A DNA stretch of 64,000 bases from contig CAMIYM010000004.1 in assembly GCA_946403085.1 (NCBI GenBank), positions 62,001 through 126,000 of the forward strand, written 5' to 3'. Positions 15,001 through 23,736 of the stretch are shown here, piece by piece (within the stretch, counting starts at the first letter, position 1; the number at the start of each line of letters is the position of its first letter). The translations under genes were made by a program, and so were the position numbers. The notes under the pieces were generated by a model that was given only the letters and a program-made list of their open reading frames with translations, had not been told where the DNA came from and did no database searches. This stretch comes from an uncultured Clostridia bacterium (GTDB lineage: Bacteria > Bacillota > Clostridia > Saccharofermentanales > Saccharofermentanaceae).

Positions 15001-17143
15001 GATCGGCGATCTGATCTTAAGCCTCTGTCCCTGCGTACTCATGAGCCCTCTTTCATGTGCGCAGTATCTTGATCCTGATAAGAGCGGCATGTTCGATATC
15101 GTCGTCTTCGACGAGGCGAGCCAGCTGCCCACATGTAAGGCGATCGGTGTTATCGCAAGAGGTAAGGAAGCTGTTATCGTCGGCGACCCTAAGCAGATGC
15201 CGCCTACGTCTTTCTTTACCGAGCAGGTTAATAACGATGATGACGATTACGATACTGATGATCTGGAGAGCATTCTTGATGACTGCCTTGCGATAAGCAT
15301 GCCTCAGATGTTCCTGGCATGGCACTACAGAAGCCGTCATGAAAGCCTCATCACATTCTCCAATAAGTCATTCTACGACGGAAGACTCTACACATTCCCG
15401 TCGCCTGACGACAGACAGTCAAAGGTCACATATGTTGACTGTGCCGGAGTTTTCGATTCCGGAAAGACTAGAACAAATAAAACAGAAGCCCAGGCTGTTA
15501 TCGATGAGATCATTAAGCGTGCTCACGATCCCAAGCTTTCCAAGTACAGCCTTGGTGTTGTAACTTTCAATATCCAGCAGCAGTCCCTTATCGAAGATAT
15601 GCTGGATGAAGCGGCAAGTAAGGATCCTGAACTTGAGAAATGGGCATTCGGCGGTGAAGAGCCTGTGTTCATCAAGAACTTAGAAAACGTCCAGGGTGAT
15701 GAGCGTGACGTTATCCTCTTCTCCGTAGGCTACGGTAAGGATGAGACAGGTAAGCTCATAATGAACTTCGGTCCTCTGAACAGAGACGGCGGCTGGAGAA
15801 GACTCAACGTTGCAGTAACAAGATCCAGGATCGAGATGAAGGTTTTCTCTTCAATCTCACCTGAAGAGATCCGTATCAATGACACCGCATCTGAAGGCGT
15901 TAAGGCATTTAAGAGATTCCTCCAGTATGCATCAGGCAGTTCTGTCTGGGATCAGGATATCGCTTCGACAGGAAGTTCATCCGACAATTCCGGTACGCCT
16001 CTTATCGACCGTAATGCTGCATTTACTGGTATTGCTGATGATATCTGTGCAAGATTCAAGGCAATCGGATATGACACTGACAAGGGTGTAGGTAAGTCCG
16101 GATTTAAGATCGATATCGGCGTTGTATCACCCGAGAAGGACGGCACTTACTGTCTAGGCATCCTTTTGGACGGCCCTGTCTATGCACAGTCAGGAACTAC
16201 CACTTCGAGAGAAGTATCTCAGATCTCAATGCTCAAGGGCTTCGGCTGGAACATCGTAAGGATCTGGTCACTTGAATGGTGGGAGAATCCTGATAAGGTT
16301 TTCGAGAAGCTCGTCTCAATAATCGAAGATTCGAAGAAGGAAGAAGAGAAGCCTGAAGAGCCTGCTCCGGAAGAGACAAATGCTCCTGAAAAAGCAGCTG
16401 ACGTCCCCGAAGAAACTGCTCCCGGAGAGGAAGAAGCCGGACCTCAGGTTACGATCTACGGAGTAACTCCGGAAGAGACAGACGGATCGGAAGATCAGGC
16501 TCAAAAAAAAACTGACGACATAGGGGATGGCACATCTCCGGAAATGGTCTACAAGGCAGCAGACGTCCATTTGAATCAGATGACCGCAAGTGATTTCTGC
16601 GATAATGCTTTTAATACAGATAAGCTGGTAAACGCATTCGTAGCGATCGTAGAGCAGGAATCTCCTGTCAGTTTTGATGTGCTTTCAAAAGAACTGATCA
16701 CCATCGCCGGCATCACCAAGATGACTCCGAAGCTCCGTGCACGTTGTAAGGATCTTCTTATGAGAGCAGGCTCACGCATCAGAACTGTCTCACAGAAGTT
16801 AAATCCCGCATCTGAGGAAGATGATGAGGTTTATATCCTTTGGAAAGACGGTACTGAACTTGGGAAAGTAATGGATCATTACAGGATCCCTGCTGATGGC
16901 GAGAAGGCGAGAAAAGCCACGGATATCCCAGTTCAGGAAGCTGCTTGCGCTGCCCTGTATCTTGCCAAGTCGCAGTACGGAATGCCTTATGAGAGTCTAA
17001 TCGTGGAGACTGCCAAAGCTCTGGGCCTTTCCAGGGTCCCGGCTGATTCCGATAACTATATCTTAGGTAAGCGTGCCGTCGATTACTGCATCTGCCAGGA
17101 ACTCCTGTTCATGGACGATGACTGCTTTGTAAAAGCAGAATAA
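12059..17143 (+). CDS. DUF4011/DUF3320 superfamily 1 helicase with MTES_1575-type nuclease domain
   Basis: The 1694-residue protein starts with the DUF4011 signature (WERKLLDLSTRNSLLNL), has a charged linker (about 85-150) and then an Upf1-like SF1 helicase split by a very long insertion. Walker A is GPPGTGKS near residue 385, motif II DEASQ near 1018, then GDPKQMPP near 1041, YRSRHE near 1089, QGDERD near 1213 and NVAVTRSR near 1249. Residues about 1350-1430 resemble the small MTES_1575/Vsr-like nuclease fold (KSGFKIDIGVV, LDGPVYAQ, GWNIVRIWSLEWW). An acidic linker leads to a C-terminal DUF3320 domain. It is probably a nucleic-acid helicase-nuclease; homologues are often suspected of genome maintenance or phage defence. 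SD sequence CAGGGGGA precedes the ATG. Confidence 0.88.
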   Translation: MGELDLENKEAQTTSPVNLERSKVKFDLWERKLLDLSTRNSLLNLRIKGSSIPLFVPGCANIEDLIAQDKNFSIISRGSEEAEEEVTEEEAEDSKPLEIPEAIKPEAAEEKPVKEDVPEKAASKTPAKETKKIKGVPAKDYSIEDLADISEFKEFIEKKYEKGVLVSSITTGALDKNLKTLYRGAKTSMEENGANTLFLACGFLKWFEKDRKEPCYAPILLIPVDLVKKFGIKYTMRRRDEDVQFNVTVSEKLRQDFKIEFDSFSKDLPSDENGVDVNKVFEQVKEAVAPLKGWTVIESCVLGLFSFSQFVMWNDMHSHRDSISKNKIVKSLINGQLEWDYEDLSATAKVPEEDVYLPIVADSSQLAAIKRAGEGASFVLHGPPGTGKSQTITSIIANCLANNKKVLFAAEKKAALDVVYKRLEKIGIAPFCLELHSNKVRKSYVLDQLKIASEVRLKNVSDGDYDKALEDIASKRRELDRYVDELHVRRKCGLTLYELINIYASNQDAVNCGNFDEGFINELTSERMKETETALGELVASSGKLEGKLPFVRSSEFSQDAKNRLPELVDAFIKAYDEFISCIRSFEQMLVANNGRVAGENDTLAYIAGLNSCASGILYLKSLNLPKGLICCDDTESAYLSLRDMCISCRDAAAKRDALLANWQEGFLDLDGAMLLTELMAARSKNALVRGMAENGVYKKVRAYDKNGNRKEVLDQDFKALSEYRTSIANAMAFITSARGYLGELYNPGAAFPGFDIAQVEALNENAHQVFAGFANFDPTGSLRKLIGNGDALIIDAANSFDSKIKPYMSTYDALKNTYGFAEGSFEPSDALISTKRQMAESLKSDSEFLRDRMQFNLMASRCSQYKVSNLVKGYDTGLVDGEGIVKSFRKGYSSLLISMIIDNSDVLRTFSGLVFEQKINELSRVNDEFEKLTRQEIYLRIAKNLPDLSKNANVSSALGILQHAIKSGGRGVSIRTLFSQIGDLILSLCPCVLMSPLSCAQYLDPDKSGMFDIVVFDEASQLPTCKAIGVIARGKEAVIVGDPKQMPPTSFFTEQVNNDDDDYDTDDLESILDDCLAISMPQMFLAWHYRSRHESLITFSNKSFYDGRLYTFPSPDDRQSKVTYVDCAGVFDSGKTRTNKTEAQAVIDEIIKRAHDPKLSKYSLGVVTFNIQQQSLIEDMLDEAASKDPELEKWAFGGEEPVFIKNLENVQGDERDVILFSVGYGKDETGKLIMNFGPLNRDGGWRRLNVAVTRSRIEMKVFSSISPEEIRINDTASEGVKAFKRFLQYASGSSVWDQDIASTGSSSDNSGTPLIDRNAAFTGIADDICARFKAIGYDTDKGVGKSGFKIDIGVVSPEKDGTYCLGILLDGPVYAQSGTTTSREVSQISMLKGFGWNIVRIWSLEWWENPDKVFEKLVSIIEDSKKEEEKPEEPAPEETNAPEKAADVPEETAPGEEEAGPQVTIYGVTPEETDGSEDQAQKKTDDIGDGTSPEMVYKAADVHLNQMTASDFCDNAFNTDKLVNAFVAIVEQESPVSFDVLSKELITIAGITKMTPKLRARCKDLLMRAGSRIRTVSQKLNPASEEDDEVYILWKDGTELGKVMDHYRIPADGEKARKATDIPVQEAACAALYLAKSQYGMPYESLIVETAKALGLSRVPADSDNYILGKRAVDYCICQELLFMDDDCFVKAE

Positions 17144-17151
17144 GACTGATG

Positions 17152-17160
17152 TGTTATAAT
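17152..17160 (+). promoter_or_regulatory. Extended -10 promoter directly before the 17168 start
   Basis: TGTTATAAT is a consensus extended -10 element. It lies only 7 nt before the ATG at 17168, so transcription would start at or next to the start codon. Confidence 0.55.
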
Positions 17161-17167
17161 TCGCGTT

Positions 17168-17770
17168 ATGGAAGAAGAAAACAACATCTCATATAACAAA
17201 AGCGCCAGCCAGTTACCGCTTTATGAGAGGCCGGGAAGACTTAATCCCGACCGTAATATTCCCATGGACAGGCGTAAGAGAGTGGATGTTAATGTTCATT
17301 ACGACGATGCCCGGAAGGGTTATCTCGTAGATTCCAACGTTCCTGAGTTCACCAACCAGTCTGCAAATGCCATGGATCCTTTTGAGGATGAAGCTCTTCT
17401 GATGGGTGACGTAAAGCCGAAGGTTGTTGGTGTAAGGCCCGGAATCTCCAGAGTGGAGAGCAAGATCTTTGTTCCTGAGATCGATAATGAACAGGTAAAG
17501 AAGGAGATCAAGGCACCTGTTACTCCGGAAGTTAAGCCTGAACCGGTCGAGCAGCCTGTCTACATAGCTGAAGAAGACAGGGCAGCTTCAAGTGATTATA
17601 TTGCCGATGCTTTCAGCGGCATGGATGATATAGAAGCCGTGCCTCAGCCTGTTGCAGCAAAACCTCATGCGGCTGTTACTGATGTCGCGAAGCTTAAGAT
17701 GTATGTTCTGCTTCTGGCCGCAACAATCATCCTCGAGACAGCAGGAATAGCTATTCTTATCGCCATCTGA
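17168..17770 (+). CDS. Tail-anchored protein of unknown function
   Basis: The 200-residue protein is hydrophilic and probably disordered over residues 1-170, rich in Pro, Asp and Lys with an R-P-G-R-L-N-P-D-R segment. It ends in one hydrophobic helix (about 180-200, LLLAATIILETAGIAILIAI) at the extreme C-terminus, as in tail-anchored proteins. No ribosome site is visible: the ATG is 7 nt after a perfect extended -10 box, so translation may be leaderless. The next in-frame ATG (MDRRKRV) also lacks a clear site. It follows the DUF4011 helicase by 24 nt. No family is recognised. Confidence 0.65.
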   Translation: MEEENNISYNKSASQLPLYERPGRLNPDRNIPMDRRKRVDVNVHYDDARKGYLVDSNVPEFTNQSANAMDPFEDEALLMGDVKPKVVGVRPGISRVESKIFVPEIDNEQVKKEIKAPVTPEVKPEPVEQPVYIAEEDRAASSDYIADAFSGMDDIEAVPQPVAAKPHAAVTDVAKLKMYVLLLAATIILETAGIAILIAI

Positions 17771-17831
17771 TATCTATATCGTACTTTTCGGGCATCGGAA
17801 AAAAGATACGGAAAACCGCTTAGAAATAATT

Positions 17832-17869
17832 AAGGGTCATCTCATATTGAAATGACCCTTTCTATTTTT
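17832..17869. terminator. Terminator between convergent genes
   Basis: AAGGGTCAT (17832-17840) and ATGACCCTT (17852-17860) form a perfect 9-bp stem followed by TCTATTTTT. It ends the tail-anchored gene and probably also uraA from the other side. Confidence 0.8.
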
Positions 17870-17886
17870 GTGATAAGTACTAAGTC

Positions 17887-19338
17887 TTACTTCTTATCCT
17901 TTTTCTTGTACTCGACAGGTTCAGACTGAATGGTTGAGTCCTTAGCCTGAGCTGCTTTCTGGTTAGTCTCGAAAACATAATCTTTTCCAGGGAGTGCAGC
18001 GTTAAGGATGATGCCTACGAGTGAACCGATAGCAAGACCTGAAAGAGAGATAACGATCTTGCCGCAAGGAATAACGATAGCACCGGCAGCACTGTATGTA
18101 ACACCAATGGAGAGAACGAGGATGATAGCTGCGATGATGACATTTCTTGCCTTGCTGAAGTCGATCTTGTTCTCAACGACATTTCTTACACCGACAGCAG
18201 AGATCATTCCGTAGAGCACGAGTGAGATACCGCCGACTACAGGTGTAGGGATAGCGGAGATGCATGCTGCGAGCTTAGGTGAGATGGAGAAGCAGATGGC
18301 AAATACTGCGGCAAGTCTTACAACGAAAGGATCGTAAACCTTGGAAAGTGTAAGAACGCCTGTGTTCTCGCCGTATGTTGTATTGGCAGGAGCACCGAAG
18401 AGTGAAGCCAGTGTTGTTGCAAGACCGTCACCCATGAGTGTTCTGTGAAGTCCAGGATCCTTAATGTAGTTCTCGCCGACTGTTGAAGAGATAGCGGAGA
18501 TGTCGCCGATATGTTCAACGATTGTTGCAAGTGAGATAGGAACGATAGTGAAGATAGCTGTAATAAGAAGTCCGGTATCAGGTGTTCCGCTTGTGAAGAT
18601 GCTGAATACCGTATCACTGTAATTGAAAGGAAGACCGATCCATGCAGCATTCTTGATATTCTCAATGCTTGCTACAGAGAAAAGCTGGAAGTTCGGGTTG
18701 CCCATGATGGTATAGTAACCTTCAACCGGCTGGCCTGCTGCGAGTGTAAGGATTATGCAGAGAATGCAGGCACCGATAACTCCCAGGAGGATAGGGATGA
18801 TCTTGATCATGCCCTTGCCCCAGATGTTGCAGATAACGATGATAAGGATTGCAACGACTGCTACGATCCAGTTAGTGGAGCAGCTGTTGATAGCTGTTGC
18901 TGAAAGGCAGAGACCGATAGCAATGATGATAGGACCTGTTACGATAGGCGGGAAGAACTTCATTACGCGGTTAACGCCGAATGCCTTGATGAGCGCTGCA
19001 AGGATCAGGTAAACGAGACCTGCGAGTGCGACACCGAAGCATGCATAAGGAAGTAACTCTTTCTCTCCGTTAGGTGCAATTGCAAAATAACCTGCGAGGA
19101 ATGCGAAAGATGAACCTAAGAATGCAGGAACCTTTCTCTTGGAGATAAGGTGGAAAAGAATTGTTCCCAAACCTGCGAAAAGAAGTGTGGCTGACACCGA
19201 CAGACCGGTGAGAGCAGGGACGAGGACGGTTGATCCGAACATTGCGAACATGTGTTGGAAACCAAGCACGATAACACGGCCGGCACCCAGTGACTTCGCG
19301 TCGTAGACAGCTCCATCCTGAAGACTGGATTTACTCAT
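17887..19338 (-). CDS. uraA: Uracil permease (NCS2, UraA family)
   Basis: The 483-residue polytopic protein is an NCS2 nucleobase symporter. GFQHMFAMFGSTVLVP near the N-terminus and NTTYGENTGVLTLSKVYDP in the second half match uracil-type rather than xanthine-type members. About 12-14 membrane segments are expected, importing uracil with protons. The ATG at 19338 has GGAGGG 7 nt upstream; a frame extending 60 nt further lacks a site. It is divergent from upp, the enzyme that captures imported uracil as UMP, which supports the substrate. The C-terminus is a basic cytoplasmic tail. Confidence 0.92.
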   Translation of the reverse strand: MSKSSLQDGAVYDAKSLGAGRVIVLGFQHMFAMFGSTVLVPALTGLSVSATLLFAGLGTILFHLISKRKVPAFLGSSFAFLAGYFAIAPNGEKELLPYACFGVALAGLVYLILAALIKAFGVNRVMKFFPPIVTGPIIIAIGLCLSATAINSCSTNWIVAVVAILIIVICNIWGKGMIKIIPILLGVIGACILCIILTLAAGQPVEGYYTIMGNPNFQLFSVASIENIKNAAWIGLPFNYSDTVFSIFTSGTPDTGLLITAIFTIVPISLATIVEHIGDISAISSTVGENYIKDPGLHRTLMGDGLATTLASLFGAPANTTYGENTGVLTLSKVYDPFVVRLAAVFAICFSISPKLAACISAIPTPVVGGISLVLYGMISAVGVRNVVENKIDFSKARNVIIAAIILVLSIGVTYSAAGAIVIPCGKIVISLSGLAIGSLVGIILNAALPGKDYVFETNQKAAQAKDSTIQSEPVEYKKKDKK

Positions 19339-19452
19339 AACAAGCCCTCCGTTGTAATTGGAATTTAATTTATAATAGCACTCTTGTGTAAAATTCAAGC
19401 AATCAATTTGACATTTGTCTGTAATATTACTCTCGTGACCGCGTCGCTTTTA

Positions 19453-19480
19453 TTGACTTAAAAATTCATTCAACTAAAAT
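19453..19480 (+). promoter_or_regulatory. Probable upp promoter
   Basis: TTGACT (19453-19458), 16-bp spacer, TAAAAT (19475-19480). It lies in the 194-bp divergent region between uraA and upp. I see no PyrR-type attenuator in the short leader. Confidence 0.5.
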
Positions 19481-19532
19481 ATTCAAGAGGTTGTATTACC
19501 CTATTTCACTTAAGCTGAAAAGGAGACGGAAT

Positions 19533-20177
19533 ATGCAGTACAAAGATTTTAAGAACGTTCAGGTCATGGAACATCCGCTCATCAAGCACAAGATCTCTCT
19601 TTTGAGAAAAGTTGAGACCGGAACATATGAGTTCAGACATCTCGTAGAAGAGATCGCTACTCTGGAAGGTTATGAGGCATTAAGAGATCTTCCTCTCAAG
19701 GATGTTGAAGTACAGACTCCTCTCGAGAAGACAATGACTCCCATGATCGACGGTAAGAAGCTCGCTATCGTTCCTATCCTTCGTGCAGGTCTCGGTATGG
19801 TTCCGGGCGTTCAGGCTCTTACACCTCTTGCTAAGGTAGGTCACATTGGTCTTTACAGAGATCCTGAGACACATGAACCTCACGACTATTACTGCAAGCT
19901 TCCTGATCCTATCGATCAGCGTCTCATCGTTGTAGTAGATCCTATGCTCGCTACAGGCGGTTCAGCAGTTGATGCCATTAATTCCATCAAGGCTCACGGC
20001 GGAAAGCACATTAAGTTCATGTGCATCATCGCAGCACCTGTTGGAATCGAGAGACTTGCAAAAGCTCATCCTGATATCGATATCTATGTTGGTAACGTTG
20101 ACAGAGAGCTTAATGAAAATGCGTATATTCTCCCCGGTTTGGGAGATGCGGGTGACCGTATTTTCGGCACCAAATAA
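19533..20177 (+). CDS. upp: Uracil phosphoribosyltransferase
   Basis: The 214-residue enzyme makes UMP from uracil and PRPP. The PRPP loop [13 protein letters not shown] and the uracil-binding C-terminus ([16 protein letters not shown]) are intact, and the length is as expected (about 209). The ATG at 19533 is fixed by AAGGAGACGG directly upstream. It is divergent from the uracil permease, so import and salvage are paired. A ribose-phosphate pyrophosphokinase-like gene at the end of the window may make its co-substrate. Confidence 0.96.
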   Translation: MQYKDFKNVQVMEHPLIKHKISLLRKVETGTYEFRHLVEEIATLEGYEALRDLPLKDVEVQTPLEKTMTPMIDGKKLAIVPILRAGLGMVPGVQALTPLAKVGHIGLYRDPETHEPHDYYCKLPDPIDQRLIVVVDPMLATGGSAVDAINSIKAHGGKHIKFMCIIAAPVGIERLAKAHPDIDIYVGNVDRELNENAYILPGLGDAGDRIFGTK

Positions 20178-20206
20178 AACAAAAGACCATTGGAGGAAAG
20201 TGTTAT

Positions 20207-20983
20207 ATGGTTATGAAGAAGATCGTAGCTTCAGTTATGGCTGTAGCTACATTGGCACTGGCTTTCGCCGGATGCGGCAAGAAGGAAAGCAAGAAGTTCG
20301 TCGTAGGTTTCGACCAGGAATTCCCGCCTATGGGATTCGTTGCAGATGACGGTTCTTATGTAGGTTTTGACCTTGACCTTGCGAAAGAAGCAGCAAAGCG
20401 TATGGGCAAAGAGTTCGTAGCTCAGCCTATCAACTGGGATGCTAAGGATCAGGAACTTAAGTCCGGCAACATCGACTGCATCTGGAACGGATTTACGATC
20501 AGCGGAAGAGAAGACGGTTACACATGGTCAAAGGCTTATATGTCCAATGCTCAGGTAGTAGTTGTTAAGAATGATTCGGGCATTTCTTCACTTGCTGACC
20601 TCGCAGGCAAGACTGTAGCCGTTCAGAAGGATTCATCCGGACTTGCAGCTCTTGAAGACAATGCAGCTCTTAAGGATTCTTTCGGCAAGCTCGTCGAGAT
20701 GGATTCTTACCTCAATGCAATGATGGAACTTGAGATGGGCAGCGTTGATGCTATCGTTATGGACGAGATCGTTGCACGTTATGAGATCCAGACATCAGGC
20801 AAGGCTTTCGCAGTTCTTGATGAGTCAGTTGCTTCTGAAGAGTATGGTGTAGGTTTCCTTAAGGGAAATGAAGCTCTCCGTGATGAAGTCCAGAAGGTCA
20901 TGGATGAGATGGCTAAGGACGGCACAATGGCTGAGATCTCCAAGAAGTGGTTCGGCAAGGACGTTACTATTCTCGGAAAATAA
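20207..20983 (+). CDS. Amino-acid ABC transporter substrate-binding lipoprotein
   Basis: The 258-residue protein has a signal peptide ending in a lipobox (AFAGC, C23) and then a family 3 solute-binding fold (VGFDQEFPPMGF, GFDLDLAKEAAKRMG, WDAKDQELKSGNIDCIW), typical of polar amino-acid receptors. Ribosome site TGGAGGAAAG precedes ATG-GTT-ATG; either ATG could be used. The cognate permease and ATPase (22287-23732) are in the same orientation but beyond an opposite-strand acyltransferase gene, and a terminator follows this gene. Confidence 0.9.
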   Translation: MVMKKIVASVMAVATLALAFAGCGKKESKKFVVGFDQEFPPMGFVADDGSYVGFDLDLAKEAAKRMGKEFVAQPINWDAKDQELKSGNIDCIWNGFTISGREDGYTWSKAYMSNAQVVVVKNDSGISSLADLAGKTVAVQKDSSGLAALEDNAALKDSFGKLVEMDSYLNAMMELEMGSVDAIVMDEIVARYEIQTSGKAFAVLDESVASEEYGVGFLKGNEALRDEVQKVMDEMAKDGTMAEISKKWFGKDVTILGK

Positions 20984-21004
20984 TCCTTAAAACAAACCAA
21001 AAGC

Positions 21005-21040
21005 AAGGGCTGTTTCAGTATTGAAGCAGCCCTTTTATTA
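21005..21040. terminator. Bidirectional terminator after the binding-protein gene
   Basis: Arms 21005-21016 and 21023-21034 pair with one G-U and are followed by TTTTATTATT. The convergent acyltransferase gene ends at 21038, so the hairpin probably serves both strands. Confidence 0.82.
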
Positions 21041-22135
21041 TTCTTTCGCCAATTTGTTCTTTCCGGGGAGTTCTATTAATTTCCGGATACCTTTGCATAA
21101 CAGACTGATAAGAAAAGCTACGCATGAAGTTAATATGAAGACTGTGATATTGATCGCGATTAAAGGAAACTTAAAACCGGCAAGTATCCGTACGCAGATT
21201 AAGAAACAGGGTTTCAGAAAACAAATATAAGCGCAGTACATCTCAAGAGAAATTTTTCCCCAGAAACTGATTATCTCAGTAAGGATCTGGCCCGGTTTTG
21301 GCAAACGGCGGTTCAATATATCCATTAACTTTGTGATCAGGAATACCATGCTGACAGATAATAGGATATTTGGAAGGAATGTCTTGCTGTTCGGGATTAT
21401 CAGCTCAAAATCACGGAAGTTATAAAAATAAGCAAGGATCAGGCCGGCAACAAAAACGGCGAGCATTATCAGATAATGTTTTTTGGTGAATTTACTCTGC
21501 GGCTGTTTTTGCGATAACTCTCCGAAATATATGCCGATAAGGAATATAGGGATCCTGTTAGTGAAATCGTAAAAATCAAAACGCAGGTAACCGCATGTAA
21601 CTATGGTTATCATGAACCATAATGCAATGGCGAGAGCAGTGAACAGCAACTTGTTTTTTGCTTTGCTGAAGATCCAGTAGTAAAGAGGGAAAACAAGATA
21701 AAGAGTGGCTATGGCAGGAACGAACCAGCAGAAGTGATGTATATCCTTCGTATAAAATGAAAGGCCGGTTGCGTTTTCCAAAAACATCCAGATAGTCCAT
21801 TTATCTATTGGCCATCTTATGAGAGTAACGATCAGATAAGGCAGGTAAATCCTGCTGAGCCTTCTTTTATAGAAATGTGCCACTGAACCTTTCTTGATAG
21901 CATAGGTCAGTCCCATGCCGGATATGATCAGGAATATTTCAACACCGCAATAACCTATTCTTCTGATGAATTCTTCAATGTTGTAAATAAACTGTGCAAC
22001 TTCATTTGCCGGATGATAAAACAACGGTACCCCTACATGGAAGATATGGATCCATATAGCCGCAAGGCCCATAAGGACATAACGGTACTTCAGTATCAGA
22101 GTAAATCCGTTATTGCCGGTATCACTGTTTTCCAT
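21038..22135 (-). CDS. Acyltransferase family 3 membrane protein (OafA/YrhL-like)
   Basis: The 365-residue protein has about 10 membrane helices and the Acyl_transf_3 pattern: YRYVLMGLAAIWIHIFH near residue 18 with the conserved His, ISGMGLTYAIKK, FYKRRLSRIYLPYL, and WFVPAIATLYLVFPLYY. Such proteins O-acylate sugars of surface polysaccharide or peptidoglycan. The start site is weak (AGGGG 14 nt upstream), so an internal start at MGLAAIW cannot be excluded. It interrupts the amino-acid ABC transporter genes on the opposite strand, which suggests an insertion or rearrangement at this locus. Confidence 0.85.
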   Translation of the reverse strand: MENSDTGNNGFTLILKYRYVLMGLAAIWIHIFHVGVPLFYHPANEVAQFIYNIEEFIRRIGYCGVEIFLIISGMGLTYAIKKGSVAHFYKRRLSRIYLPYLIVTLIRWPIDKWTIWMFLENATGLSFYTKDIHHFCWFVPAIATLYLVFPLYYWIFSKAKNKLLFTALAIALWFMITIVTCGYLRFDFYDFTNRIPIFLIGIYFGELSQKQPQSKFTKKHYLIMLAVFVAGLILAYFYNFRDFELIIPNSKTFLPNILLSVSMVFLITKLMDILNRRLPKPGQILTEIISFWGKISLEMYCAYICFLKPCFLICVRILAGFKFPLIAINITVFILTSCVAFLISLLCKGIRKLIELPGKNKLAKE

Positions 22136-22242
22136 GTGAATTGCTTTTTCCCCTCGATCGATTATCCAGCTATTATCTAAAAGATATATAGTAAAACAAT
22201 TTTAACACATCTTACTTTGCCATCAACTTAAGACGGCGGTTA

Positions 22243-22251
22243 TGGTACAAT
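22243..22251 (+). promoter_or_regulatory. Extended -10 promoter of the permease-ATPase operon
   Basis: TGGTACAAT lies 36 nt before the permease start; no good -35 box is present at the usual distance. This shows that the permease and ATPase need not be cotranscribed with the binding protein. Confidence 0.5.
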
Positions 22252-22286
22252 CTAAGAGTTTTATATTTCCAGGGTAGAGGATCAGT

Positions 22287-22961
22287 ATGGACGGAACAAA
22301 TGATGTATTACGATTGCTGCTGTCAACACTAACACAGTTGGTGCAGGGCTTCGGATATACTCTTGCGATCTTCGGATTGACATTGATATTCTCGATCCCT
22401 TTGGGTCTTCTTATCTGCAAAGGCAGGATGTCCAAGATCCCTGTTATCTCACTTGCATGCAGGCTCTATATATCTGTCTTAAGAGGCACGCCTCTTATGC
22501 TTCAGCTCCTTCTTGTATATTTCGGACCTTATTATGTATTCAGAGTGAGCCTTGGAAACGACTATAGATTCATAGCGACAATAATCGCGTTCTCGCTTAA
22601 TTACGCAGCGTACTTTGCCGAGATCTTCAGAGGCGGTATCCAGTCTATGTCAAAAGGTCAGTATGAAGCTGCGACCGTTCTTGGTTTTTCCAAGTCTCAG
22701 ACATATTTCAAGATCATCCTGCCTCAGGTTGTAAAGAGAGTCCTTCCATCCGTATCTAATGAGATAATCACACTCGTTAAGGATACATCGCTTGCTCAGG
22801 TACTCTCTGTTGCTGAAATGTTTACCAAGGCATCCGCTGCTGCGTCTAAGCAGGTATCCGTAATGCCGTTTATCGTTGCCGGATTGTTCTACTATGCGAT
22901 GAATCTCCTTATCGAATTCATCTTAAACCGCGTGGAGAAATCCATGTCTTACTATTCCTAA
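22287..22961 (+). CDS. Amino-acid ABC transporter permease
   Basis: The 224-residue HisM/GlnP-type permease has five membrane helices and the EAA loop (YEAATVLGFSKSQTYFKIILPQ) that contacts the ATPase. RLYISVLRGTPLMLQLLLVYF is the family signature. Ribosome site GGTAGAGGAT precedes the ATG. The ATPase gene follows after 12 nt. The binding lipoprotein at 20207-20983 is the obvious partner. Confidence 0.93.
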   Translation: MDGTNDVLRLLLSTLTQLVQGFGYTLAIFGLTLIFSIPLGLLICKGRMSKIPVISLACRLYISVLRGTPLMLQLLLVYFGPYYVFRVSLGNDYRFIATIIAFSLNYAAYFAEIFRGGIQSMSKGQYEAATVLGFSKSQTYFKIILPQVVKRVLPSVSNEIITLVKDTSLAQVLSVAEMFTKASAAASKQVSVMPFIVAGLFYYAMNLLIEFILNRVEKSMSYYS

Positions 22962-22973
22962 GAGGTGGCTTAT

Positions 22974-23732
22974 ATGTCTGATGCAAATAACGATATCGTT
23001 CTTGAGATCAAAGACGTACATAAGTCCTTCGATAAACTGGAGGTCTTAAAGGGCATCTCCATGGATGTTAAGCGCGGTGAAGTCGTTGCTGTTATCGGTC
23101 CTTCCGGCGGTGGTAAATCAACGCTTCTCAGATGTGCCACCACACTCGAAAAAGTGGACAACGGAAAGATCGTTATTGGCGGCGATGTACTATGCGACGG
23201 CGGTAAATATTGTGATAAAGCAACCGAGAAAGAGATCAGATCCAAGTTCGGTCTTGTCTTCCAGAATTTCAATCTCTTCCCTCATTTTTCCGTAAGAAGG
23301 AACGTAACTGAAGCTTTGATACACGTTCACAAGAAGAGCAAGGATGAAGCAAATATCATCTGCGACGAACTCCTTCTGAAGATGGATCTTGTCGAAAAGG
23401 CGGACGCTTACCCCTGCAATCTTTCAGGCGGCCAGCAGCAGCGTGTATCCATCGCAAGAGCGCTTGCCACCAACCCTGAGATCATCTTCTTCGATGAGCC
23501 TACATCAGCACTTGACCCTGAGCTTACGAAGGGTGTCTTAACAGTAATCAAGGAGCTTGCACGCGAAAAGATGACAATGGTCATCGTTACTCACGAGATG
23601 GCTTTCGCAAGAGATGTTGCTGACCGTATCGTATTCATGGACGGCGGCGTTATCGTTGAAGAAGGCCCTGCATACGAACTCGTTACTAACCCTCAGCAGG
23701 AGAGAACTAAGGCGTTCTTAGCTGGATATTAA
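22974..23732 (+). CDS. Amino-acid ABC transporter ATP-binding protein
   Basis: The 252-residue ATPase has Walker A GPSGGGKST, Q-loop QNFNLFPH, signature LSGGQQQR, Walker B IIFFDEPTSALDP and the H-loop TH. The GlnQ/HisP-type sequence fits polar amino-acid import. The ATG at 22974 is chosen because AGAGGTGG lies 6 nt upstream; a GTG 9 nt earlier overlaps that site. It forms an operon with the permease. A large hairpin element follows. Confidence 0.94.
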   Translation: MSDANNDIVLEIKDVHKSFDKLEVLKGISMDVKRGEVVAVIGPSGGGKSTLLRCATTLEKVDNGKIVIGGDVLCDGGKYCDKATEKEIRSKFGLVFQNFNLFPHFSVRRNVTEALIHVHKKSKDEANIICDELLLKMDLVEKADAYPCNLSGGQQQRVSIARALATNPEIIFFDEPTSALDPELTKGVLTVIKELAREKMTMVIVTHEMAFARDVADRIVFMDGGVIVEEGPAYELVTNPQQERTKAFLAGY

Positions 23733-23736
23733 ATAC

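Noticed and set aside
19339..19532. PyrR or other riboswitch-type attenuator between uraA and upp
   Set aside because: No terminator/antiterminator pair is visible in the leaders of either gene.
22965..22973. GTG start of the ABC ATPase
   Set aside because: The GTG is part of the ribosome-binding sequence AGAGGTGG for the ATG at 22974.
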